NCBI GenBank assembly: GCA_946183815.1
Contig: CAMHDG010000123.1
Location: 1-5,471 of the forward strand
Direction of reading: 5' to 3'
Source of the DNA: an uncultured bacterium
GTDB lineage: Bacteria; Cyanobacteriota; Vampirovibrionia; Gastranaerophilales; Gastranaerophilaceae
DNA: 5,471 nucleotides
The notes under the pieces were generated by a model, which was given only the letters and a program-made list of their open reading frames with translations, was not told the DNA's origin and made no database searches. Below, one piece after another: positions 1 through 5,426 of the stretch. Numbering within the stretch: the first letter of the stretch is position 1; each line of letters opens with the position of its first letter. A program made the translations under genes and the position numbers.

Positions 1-2642
1 AAGAGGACAGTGATAACATAACTAATCAACTTTTAATTCAAAACTTTTTTAAGACTACTGCAACCGTAAAAATTGGAGATACAAAAATAAGCGATTATCT
101 GACCTCAAATGAATTTGAGGGATTAAATATTTTTGGGAACGGCAAAATCAACGGGACTCAATTCAACGATACAATATTCGGAAGTGCGGGCAATGACACC
201 ATAACCGCAAAATCAGGTAATGACGTTATCTACACAAACGGCGGAAAAGATACTATTGTTGAAACAGGCGAATACGGACACGATACAATCGAAAGCGGTT
301 TAAGTTCAAAAGTAACCGTAAAATTAAGTTCATTTGATGCAAACAATTTGACTTATGGTGAAAACGATTTAACTTATACAACAGACGAAAATTCATCATT
401 TACGTACTCTGATTTTGTCACAGGGGAAAGCGCTGATTTATGGATAAAATCAGGCAGTACAACTTATCACGTACAAAACAATAATTCTGAAATTATAGAT
501 TTATCAAAAGACAAAAACAACAATGTTTTATTCTTAACCGCTGACGGACAAGAATATACCTCATCTAAAAAGAAAATCAATGTTGTTTATTCGCTTGATG
601 GGGAAAACAAATACACATTGCAAGGCGGAAAAGATACAGTCGTTGACAACGGAAATGATGACGACAGTTATATTGCAACCGTTTCAAAATCAACAAAACT
701 CCTTATAAATGATGATGGCGGCAATGATAGTTTAAATTTGAAAAACAAATCAAGTGACCTTGTTCTTTTTTATGATATTGATAATAACGGAAAAACAGGC
801 GATGATTTAATTATATACAACAAAAAAGCCGTATCTTATACAGCGTTAACAAACGCAAGTAAAAATAAATCTTTCACAGGCGGAGTTAAACTAACAAACT
901 ATTTTACAACAGGTGAAATGGAAAATGTAAGTTATATTATAGGTGACAAAACCACAAATATTGATATATCAGGCTGGAAATATTTGTTAGATACTTATAT
1001 CAATGATTGTTTCACTTTGACTGATAAAAAGTCGATAAAAGATATATTTGAAAGCGGGACAAAACAAGTAAAATCTCTTGTAACCAATATTTTTAAAAGC
1101 ACAACTTACTCTACTTATGAAGATGTAGTTTCTAAATCAAGCAAATATTCAGATATAAAACTTGCAAATGACGATAATGTACTTAATATTTATGAAGAAA
1201 AAGATGGGGAAAAGAAATTACTCTATGCTCCTATCTCTAATTTTTTAGGGACAGACTCTAAAGAAATAGTTAATCTTATTGTACTTGACGACAACGGCAG
1301 ACTAATGACTATGAATATAAATTCAGCGATGGATTTGACTTATAGTCTTGGCAACGATAATGTCGTTACCTTTGACAGTAATGAAAAATATTCTGACATC
1401 AATTTTGTAAATAACGAAAATACTTTAAAAATTTACGGGAAAGATAATACTTTACTCTATACCGTAAACAATTTTGCAGAAGATAACGATAGCCAAAAAA
1501 TCATTTTAAATGTCCTTGACGATAATGATAAAGAAATGTCTATCAGTTTAAATTCTCTGATGAACAAAGAATTTAATATGGGCAACGATAATACGGTATC
1601 AATAACAGATAACAATATTAATCCAATTACAACAATAGACGGCTCAAAAGATACAATTATCTTTAACGACAAAAAATATACTGATTTTTATACAACAGGA
1701 ACACTGTCAGGGGCTTACTCAGCAGGCGACCCGTTGATAGCAAAAGATGGTAACGATTTAAAAATCGGAGATATTACAGTTAAAGATATTGACGGTATGA
1801 AAAATGAAATCCAAATTGTAGATATGGAAGGTAAAACTAAAAATATCATAATCGGACAAGGTACTATAAACGGAACTTTTGAAAGTGAAATTATTGTTGG
1901 GAGCAATTCTGCGGACACAATAAATACAAACGGCAGAAATGACTTGATTTATATGGGTGACGAAAACGATACTTTAAACTTAACCTCAACAACAGGGGAA
2001 GAAACAGGTAAAAATACAGCAGAGATGATAGGTATCGGTGGAACTCACTCTATAAGCAACGATTTAGATATTCCTGCAATCAGTGTTTACGACAGCAAAG
2101 GGGATGACACTTATAACACCACTCTAAAAGAGTTTGGGTTATATATCGAAGATTATGCAGGAAACGATACATTGAACATAAAATATTCTGATGATAATTT
2201 GATGTATTTCTTCGATGTGGTTAACCCTAATCTTGCAAATACAAATCCTACAATCTACACAGACTTAATGATATGCGATAAGTCACAGTTTATGGGTGCA
2301 GGAATGAGTGCTCTTTCTAATTCATCAGGTTTGAGCATGAAAGCAATGATGGAATCTATGCAGGGTTCATTCGGATATGCATGGATAGATGATCATTTTG
2401 GCAATAGCCAAACTATTGAAGAAATAAATATAATCACAGATAGCGGTAATACAACTAAACTTGATATTGATACAGCAATATCATCGACTAAAGAAAAAAT
2501 TGAGGCTTGGTTAACCCATCAGGATAAAGGCACCTTTAATATGTTTGAAGTTAGCGGTGACTTTGCTACTGCATGGGATGTTATTGAAAAAGGAACAAAG
2601 GCAGATAAATTATATCTTGCAAATTTATATATGAATAATTAA
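1..2642 (+). CDS. RTX-like calcium-binding repeat protein, 5'-truncated by the window edge
   Basis: The frame whose first complete codon is at 3 is open from the window edge to the TAA at 2640-2642, giving at least 879 residues with the N-terminus missing. A TTG at 348 could be mistaken for a start, but clear RTX repeats lie upstream of it in the same frame. Nonapeptides of the G-x-x-G-N-D-x-I-x type sit at 180-260 and 1899-1979, each preceded by an INGT motif. In RTX families such repeats form Ca2+-binding parallel beta-rolls in proteins exported by type I secretion without a cleaved signal peptide. Two beta-rich/HBPD-like modules (657-1097 and 2103-2639) each carry D-D-S/T-Y, GND-S/T-LN and a terminal E-x-GTK motif. 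Two further repeats lie at 1146-1604. The protein is very rich in Asp, Asn, Lys and Thr and has almost no Cys. No protease, lipase or other catalytic motif is visible, so a structural or adhesin-like surface role is an inference. No secretion genes are present nearby. A strong terminator follows. Confidence 0.85.
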   Translation, partial: EDSDNITNQLLIQNFFKTTATVKIGDTKISDYLTSNEFEGLNIFGNGKINGTQFNDTIFGSAGNDTITAKSGNDVIYTNGGKDTIVETGEYGHDTIESGLSSKVTVKLSSFDANNLTYGENDLTYTTDENSSFTYSDFVTGESADLWIKSGSTTYHVQNNNSEIIDLSKDKNNNVLFLTADGQEYTSSKKKINVVYSLDGENKYTLQGGKDTVVDNGNDDDSYIATVSKSTKLLINDDGGNDSLNLKNKSSDLVLFYDIDNNGKTGDDLIIYNKKAVSYTALTNASKNKSFTGGVKLTNYFTTGEMENVSYIIGDKTTNIDISGWKYLLDTYINDCFTLTDKKSIKDIFESGTKQVKSLVTNIFKSTTYSTYEDVVSKSSKYSDIKLANDDNVLNIYEEKDGEKKLLYAPISNFLGTDSKEIVNLIVLDDNGRLMTMNINSAMDLTYSLGNDNVVTFDSNEKYSDINFVNNENTLKIYGKDNTLLYTVNNFAEDNDSQKIILNVLDDNDKEMSISLNSLMNKEFNMGNDNTVSITDNNINPITTIDGSKDTIIFNDKKYTDFYTTGTLSGAYSAGDPLIAKDGNDLKIGDITVKDIDGMKNEIQIVDMEGKTKNIIIGQGTINGTFESEIIVGSNSADTINTNGRNDLIYMGDENDTLNLTSTTGEETGKNTAEMIGIGGTHSISNDLDIPAISVYDSKGDDTYNTTLKEFGLYIEDYAGNDTLNIKYSDDNLMYFFDVVNPNLANTNPTIYTDLMICDKSQFMGAGMSALSNSSGLSMKAMMESMQGSFGYAWIDDHFGNSQTIEEINIITDSGNTTKLDIDTAISSTKEKIEAWLTHQDKGTFNMFEVSGDFATAWDVIEKGTKADKLYLANLYMNN
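180..293 (+). repeat. RTX nonapeptide block 1
   Basis: Three in-frame, gap-free 27-nt units encode GSAGNDTIT (180-206), AKSGNDVIY (207-233) and TNGGKDTIV (234-260). A looser fourth unit, GEYGHDTIE, lies at 267-293. The small-residue/N-D/hydrophobic pattern matches the RTX consensus GGxGxDxUx, in which the Asp and Gly-rich turns bind Ca2+. An INGT motif is encoded at 147-158, exactly seven codons before the block. The units match as protein but have diverged as DNA. Confidence 0.8.
657..1097 (+). repeat. RTX C-terminal-type module, internal copy
   Basis: This in-frame segment encodes, in order: DDDSYIATV, then L-L-I-N-D-D-G-GNDSLNLK, then F-Y-D-I, DDLIIYNK, an L-T-N-Y-F...GEMENV stretch and a T-N-I-D-I strand. 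A more helical stretch ends in DIFESGTKQVKSLVTNIF (1041-1094). The same order of motifs recurs at 2103-2639, where it ends the protein. The Y-F...E-x-V/I stretch followed by a polar turn resembles the haemolysin-type calcium-binding related domain (HBPD); that family assignment is tentative. Conservation is at the protein level only. Confidence 0.6.
1146..1604 (+). repeat. Tandem 72-76 residue repeats (Y-S-D...GNDN type)
   Basis: Two adjacent in-frame copies lie at 1146-1373 and 1389-1604, joined by a five-codon linker. Each starts Y-S-D-I and continues N-V/T-L-x-I-Y, then L-L-Y-x-x-x-x-N-F, an I-V-L/N-V-LDD strand-turn, M-x-x-N/S-x-N/L-S, and ends GNDNVV/TV. A shorter, more diverged third copy probably runs from Y-T-D-F (1677) to about 1860. 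A fourth, weaker one may start at Y-S-D-F (405). The fold is unknown; alternating hydrophobic residues suggest beta strands. Confidence 0.6.
1899..1979 (+). repeat. RTX nonapeptide block 2 (degenerate copy of block 1)
   Basis: Three gap-free units encode GSNSADTIN (1899-1925), TNGRNDLIY (1926-1952) and MGDENDTLN (1953-1979). They line up unit for unit with block 1. The upstream INGT motif (1866-1877) is again exactly seven codons before the first unit. Several Gly positions of the RTX consensus have become Ser, Arg or Glu, so Ca2+ binding may be weaker here. Confidence 0.65.
2103..2639 (+). repeat. RTX C-terminal-type module, terminal copy
   Basis: This is the second copy of the module. It encodes G-DDTYNTTL (first Asp codon at 2103), L-Y-I-E-D-Y-A-GNDTLNIK, M-Y-F-F-D-V, T-D-L-M-I-C-D-K, W-I-D-D-H-F...TIEEINI and T-K-L-D-I-D. 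The tail ends in DVIEKGTKADKLYLANLY followed by MNN (from 2577). Compared with the internal copy it has an extra Met/Ser-rich insertion around 2290-2370. As the extreme C-terminus of an RTX protein it is the expected place for an uncleaved type I secretion signal, but no signal consensus can be read from sequence alone. Confidence 0.6.
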
Positions 2643-2662
2643 TTGAGAATATAAAAGAGAAG

Positions 2663-2695
2663 AAACAGGCTCTAATGGTGTGAGCCTGTTTTTTT
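2663..2695 (+). terminator. Rho-independent terminator of the RTX gene
   Basis: A perfect 10-bp stem pairs aaacaggctc (2663-2672) with gagcctgttt (2682-2691) around a 9-nt loop. A run of seven T (2689-2695) follows. It starts 20 nt after the stop codon and separates the RTX gene from the next transcription unit. Confidence 0.92.
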
Positions 2696-2708
2696 ACCTT
2701 TACCCCCT

Positions 2709-2767
2709 AACATGTTACAAATATGTAATAAACTGGCAAAAAACTCCGAAAACATGCGTTATATAAG
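2709..2767 (+). promoter_or_regulatory. Probable promoter/operator region of the small membrane protein gene
   Basis: The gap between the preceding terminator and the 2801 gene must hold its promoter. It contains an 8-bp perfect palindrome AACATGTT (2709-2716), overlapped by an inverted repeat TTACA-N4-TGTAA (2715-2728). AACATG is repeated at 2750-2755. A TATATAA stretch at 2760-2766 could be a -10 element, giving a leader of about 30 nt, but no good -35 lies at the right distance. Binding of a regulator to the palindromes is only a possibility. Confidence 0.3.
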
Positions 2768-2800
2768 CACAAGGGTTAGAAAAATAAGGAGTTTAGGAAA

Positions 2801-3175
2801 ATGAAATTAAGTTCAGTTTCAATGGTAAGTAACACCACAGTAGCACCAAAAGGTAATTCACAAAGTTTGTATATGCCGAATTACAAAAATTCATTAAGTG
2901 CGGACACCGTATCTTTTACAGGTAAAAAAGATGGTGCAGACGGAGAAAAACCTAAAAAATCAGGCTTTGTTCACAAAGCATTAGTATCAGCAACAGGATG
3001 TTTTATCCCGGGGATGGGACAGGCTATTAACGGTCAATGGGGCAAAGCAGCCTTATTTGCAATAGGTGCGCCATTAGCAGTTTTCGGAGCGATGACTGTA
3101 AGCCTTCCTCTTGCAATGGGTATCGGACTTGCTGCGGAAGCAGGAATGTTTATTGACGCTTACAGAAACGCATAA
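2801..3175 (+). CDS. Small membrane protein with N-terminal SFTGKK motif and TM2-like PGMGQ/NGQ signature
   Basis: The protein has 124 residues. The ATG start is supported by AAGGAG at 2786-2791, nine bases upstream. Residues 1-55 are polar, Ser/Asn/Lys-rich and likely disordered, with S-F-T-G-K-K at 38-43; as I recall, similar N-terminal motifs recur in Gastranaerophilales proteins of unknown role. Residues 57-118 are hydrophobic and Gly/Ala-rich. The order P-G-M-G-Q (70-74), N-G-Q-W-G-K-A (77-83), about 35 hydrophobic residues and D-A-Y-R-N-A (119-124) resembles small TM2-like or DUF5683-like membrane proteins, whose signature is PGxGQxYNGxxxKG and a closing DAY. Two membrane-spanning helices are likely at about 82-98 and 100-118. 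There is no classical signal peptide. The gene stands alone between terminators. Its function is unknown; an envelope role is inferred from topology only. Confidence 0.85.
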   Translation: MKLSSVSMVSNTTVAPKGNSQSLYMPNYKNSLSADTVSFTGKKDGADGEKPKKSGFVHKALVSATGCFIPGMGQAINGQWGKAALFAIGAPLAVFGAMTVSLPLAMGIGLAAEAGMFIDAYRNA

Positions 3176-3188
3176 AAAATCTTATTAT

Positions 3189-3225
3189 AAAATATCCGTA
3201 CCAAAATGGTACGGATATTTTTTTT
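3189..3225 (+). terminator. Rho-independent terminator of the small membrane protein gene
   Basis: A perfect 15-bp stem pairs 3189-3203 with 3207-3221 around a 3-nt AAA loop, with the core atccgtacc / ggtacggat. A T run reaches 3225. It starts 13 nt after the stop codon and is among the strongest hairpins in the window. Confidence 0.93.
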
Positions 3226-3288
3226 GGGAATTTGTATATCTTTTAAATTATCTGATTATGGTGTATATTATTCACAGGTAGGAAACGA

Positions 3289-3720
3289 ATGAAAAAGATA
3301 TTTGCACTGTGTTTACTAATTCTCATTTTTGCAACTTACAACATTGCAAAAGCGGAACAATTTGTGCTTTGTTGCAAAATAAAAATATCTGCCGTTCACA
3401 TGATGACAAACAAAGTGATGAAATCTTATTTTATCGACAGATATTTTATAGTTGATACTGTATTACACGGAGTATATGATGCAAACAATTTGCCACTTGA
3501 GGTTCATGAATTTTCTGATTCTACCCTTGTGTTTTCAAAAAGAGCAATAAGTTTTTCTGATATAGTTGATACAAGATTATCGTACAACCGAAGCACTCAC
3601 AAAATCAATCTAAACGAAATATATGCTTATGCCTCTAAATACGACCGGAGAGCACAATTCGTAACAAAAGGTGAAGGAACTTGCAAAGAGGTAAAAATAA
3701 ACAGAAAACCTTTATTCTAA
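3289..3720 (+). CDS. Small secreted protein of unknown function, first gene of the amidase operon
   Basis: The protein has 143 residues. The ATG is preceded by AGGTAGGA (3276-3283), an acceptable ribosome binding site. Residues 1-22 form a clear Sec signal peptide: K2 K3, a hydrophobic core and A-K-A before the predicted cleavage at E23. The mature part, about 121 residues, has Cys28-Cys29 near its N-terminus and a single Cys132 near its C-terminus. There is no lipobox and no transmembrane segment after the signal. The C-terminal half has an Y-N-R-S-T-H-K-I-N-L-N stretch followed later by G-E-G-T-C-K, a layout seen in small secreted hypothetical proteins (R-x-T-G ... G-x-C); I recognise no named family. 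The gene ends 12 nt before the amidase start, so the two are very likely co-transcribed. The product may act in the same compartment on or with the amidase; this is inference. Confidence 0.85.
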   Translation: MKKIFALCLLILIFATYNIAKAEQFVLCCKIKISAVHMMTNKVMKSYFIDRYFIVDTVLHGVYDANNLPLEVHEFSDSTLVFSKRAISFSDIVDTRLSYNRSTHKINLNEIYAYASKYDRRAQFVTKGEGTCKEVKINRKPLF

Positions 3721-3732
3721 CGGATATATTAA

Positions 3733-5112
3733 ATGGAAATTAAAAGTTCAATATTTATATTTTTTATAATTTTATTTATATCTTTTGGCACTGCTAATGC
3801 CTTAACGATTACTCATCCTGAAACAACCAACGAAACAGTAAATGAGGCGGGAATATTTTTTTCAGGGAAAATTGACAAATATGAAAAAGTTTTCATAAAC
3901 GGTATCCAAATGCACCCTGCAAAAAAAGGGGCTTTCAGTTACAGTTTTAGACTAAAAGAGGGTGAAAATATTTTTGCCGTACAAAAAAAAGATTTTTTCT
4001 TTTATACAGAAACCCTATCATATAAAATAACAAGAATATCTGCAAAACAAGACGAATTTTATAATAAATTCATGGAAATTGAGCCTTCGTATTATATTAC
4101 AACAAGAGATAACGTAGTATTAAGAAGTACTCCGCTTGATGAAGGGATGAACAGACTCGGATACCTTCCGCAAGGTACAAAAGTATATGTTGACGGTACT
4201 CAAAATGAATTTTCAAGAATTTATCTTGCAAAAGATAAATTTGGCTGGGCTTTTACAAAAGATTTGGAAAAATCAAAAGAAAATCTCTATAATCCGGTAC
4301 AAATACTTGACTCAAACCAATTAAAAAATGACAAAGAAATAACAACCGTTATTGAATTGAGTGAAAATTGTCCTTACAGTGCAGTTGTAGAAGATAATAA
4401 ACTCATTGTCACAATATACAATCTTGATAATTCTTCTGAAACATTTTCAAAAGAGTTCAGATTAGACAAATTCCCAAGGTACAGCATTTGCCTCCAAAAT
4501 AATATTTTATACATTACACAGAAAAAAAATCCGATAAACAAAACCTACTCCAACAAAGATATAAAAATTATTATTGACGCAGGACATGGAGGAACAGAAA
4601 CTGGTGCTGTCGGATGTCTGGGAGATAAAGAAAAAACTCTTAATCTTGAAGTTGCATTAAAATTGAAAAAAATATTAGAAGAACACCATTTTAACGTAAA
4701 ATTAACCAGAGAATTTGATAAATTTATATCACTAAATGACAGAATTGACTATGCAAAAAACGAAGATGCACTTATTTTTATCAGTATTCATTTAAACTCT
4801 GTACCGATATCGGATGACCCGAATTTAAACCAGGGAACAGTTGTTTTTTATTTTAATCCGCAAAGCAAAGAGTTAGCAAAATGTCTGTCCAAAAACGTTT
4901 CACAAGAATTACATTCTATAAACGGAGGTGCGACCCAAAAGAGTTTTGCAGTTATCAGACCAACCGAATACATCGGGGCACTTGTGGAATTAGCCTATTT
5001 AGTAAACCCGCAGGATGTAAAAATTTATAAAAATAAAAAGTTCGCCCAATCTTCTGCAGAGGGTATATACAAAGGTTTAGCAAATTATATTCATTCTGAA
5101 ATTGAAAAATAA
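3733..5112 (+). CDS. Secreted N-acetylmuramoyl-L-alanine amidase (Ig-like, SH3b, AMIN-like, Amidase_3)
   Basis: The protein has 459 residues. It hydrolyses the bond between N-acetylmuramic acid and L-Ala of peptidoglycan stem peptides, a zinc reaction used in cell separation and wall remodelling. A signal peptide covers residues 1-23, ending A-N-A. Residues 24 to about 103 form a beta-rich region resembling Ig-like or glucodextranase-B-like domains. An SH3b domain lies at about 120-180 (N-V-V-L-R-S-T-P at 127-134; F-G-W-A-F at 170-174) and probably binds the wall. Residues 200-264 form a beta-rich AMIN-like linker. Amidase_3 spans 277-456, with expected zinc ligands H285 (DAGHGG), E300 (EKTLNL) and H353 (ISIHLNS), and catalytic E419 (VELAYLVN). 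All key residues are present. The ATG is the first possible start, since an in-frame TAA directly precedes it. Its Shine-Dalgarno is weak, fitting coupling to the gene 12 nt upstream. The domain assignments outside the catalytic part are less certain. Confidence 0.93.
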   Translation: MEIKSSIFIFFIILFISFGTANALTITHPETTNETVNEAGIFFSGKIDKYEKVFINGIQMHPAKKGAFSYSFRLKEGENIFAVQKKDFFFYTETLSYKITRISAKQDEFYNKFMEIEPSYYITTRDNVVLRSTPLDEGMNRLGYLPQGTKVYVDGTQNEFSRIYLAKDKFGWAFTKDLEKSKENLYNPVQILDSNQLKNDKEITTVIELSENCPYSAVVEDNKLIVTIYNLDNSSETFSKEFRLDKFPRYSICLQNNILYITQKKNPINKTYSNKDIKIIIDAGHGGTETGAVGCLGDKEKTLNLEVALKLKKILEEHHFNVKLTREFDKFISLNDRIDYAKNEDALIFISIHLNSVPISDDPNLNQGTVVFYFNPQSKELAKCLSKNVSQELHSINGGATQKSFAVIRPTEYIGALVELAYLVNPQDVKIYKNKKFAQSSAEGIYKGLANYIHSEIEK

Positions 5113-5147
5113 TAAAAGAGAAAATCAAAATCGATTTTCTCTTTTAT
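5112..5147. terminator. Shared bidirectional terminator between convergent genes
   Basis: A perfect 15-bp stem pairs 5112-5126 with 5133-5147 around a 6-nt loop. It begins at the last base of the amidase stop codon and ends 18 nt from the stop of the minus-strand gene. On the plus strand the 3' arm is CTCTTTTAT followed by AT-rich sequence. On the minus strand the hairpin is followed by ATTTTTC after a short gap. Either direction could terminate here. The stem is AT-rich, so weaker than the two upstream terminators. Confidence 0.8.
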
Positions 5148-5165
5148 ACATTATTATTAAAAAAA

Positions 5166-5414
5166 CTATCTTAACTTAACTGATACAGATCTGATTTTCT
5201 TTGTGTATTCAAGTTTATCTTCTCTTGATAACCAACCAAGACCCATTTCAGTAAAATTACCATATAAATCTAAATCTTTTTTCATTTTAGAAATAGAAAC
5301 TTCACCTTTATCTGATAAATAATTGTAAATTAAACCTGCCGCATTAATAATTTCTTGTTGAATGTCTGCGTCTTGAGCCAAAGTTGCGTTACTTTTTTTC
5401 TTTAAAAGTGCCAA
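5166..5414 (-). CDS. Winged helix-turn-helix domain protein (DUF2582 type)
   Basis: The protein has 82 residues and starts with TTG. The start is supported by a perfect AAGGAG (complement of 5421-5426) six bases upstream. No ATG or GTG start gives a sensible alternative before the in-frame TAG at 5457-5459. After a polar leader of about 18 residues (K-K-K, N-A-T-L-A-Q-D-A), residues 19-82 give I-I-N-A-A-G-L-I-Y-N-Y-L, D-K-G-E-V-S-I-S-K-M-K-K-D-L, M-G-L-G-W-L-S-R-E-D-K-L and a short final strand V-S-V-K-L. This matches the winged-helix DUF2582 pattern (x-W-x-x-L-x-x-K-G-E...L-G-W-L-x-R-E-x-K-I). Such proteins are presumed nucleic-acid binding, but their targets are mostly unknown. Convergent orientation argues that it is not part of the amidase operon. 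Confidence 0.85.
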   Translation of the reverse strand: MALLKKKSNATLAQDADIQQEIINAAGLIYNYLSDKGEVSISKMKKDLDLYGNFTEMGLGWLSREDKLEYTKKIRSVSVKLR

Positions 5415-5420
5415 AATTTT

Positions 5421-5426
5421 CTCCTT
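5421..5426 (-). promoter_or_regulatory. Ribosome binding site that fixes the TTG start of the winged-helix gene
   Basis: The complement reads AAGGAG, a perfect Shine-Dalgarno core six bases before TTG at 5414-5412. It is what identifies the TTG as the start. Further upstream on the same strand a TATAAAAT (complement of 5461-5468) could be a -10 element; its -35 would lie outside the window. Confidence 0.75.

Noticed and set aside
180..293. Possible DNA tandem repeat or CRISPR-like array
   Set aside because: The 27-nt periodicity exists only at the protein level. The DNA units differ, there are no spacers, and the pattern is explained by RTX nonapeptides.
1457..1672. Open frame of 71 codons on the minus strand
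   Set aside because: It lies wholly inside the RTX gene, antisense to one of its repeats, and its hydrophobic composition is the mirror of the Asp/Asn-rich codons. It has no ribosome binding site or family resemblance.
1715..1918. Open frame of 67 codons on the minus strand
   Set aside because: Antisense shadow of the RTX gene, with Ile/Ser/Pro-rich low-complexity translation and no supporting signals.
2715..2728. NtcA-type site, considered because of the possible cyanobacterial-relative origin
   Set aside because: The inverted repeat is TTACA-N4-TGTAA, not GTA-N8-TAC, so it does not fit the NtcA consensus.
3226..3288. Promoter elements for the amidase operon, such as TTGTAT (3232-3237) and TATATT (3264-3269)
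   Set aside because: A promoter must be here, but the spacing between these two is about 26 bases and the region is uniformly AT-rich, so no specific -35/-10 pair can be defended.
3289..3354. Lipoprotein signal in the small secreted protein
   Set aside because: Cys8 sits in the hydrophobic core and Cys28-Cys29 follow V-L, not a lipobox. A-K-A before residue 23 fits signal peptidase I better.
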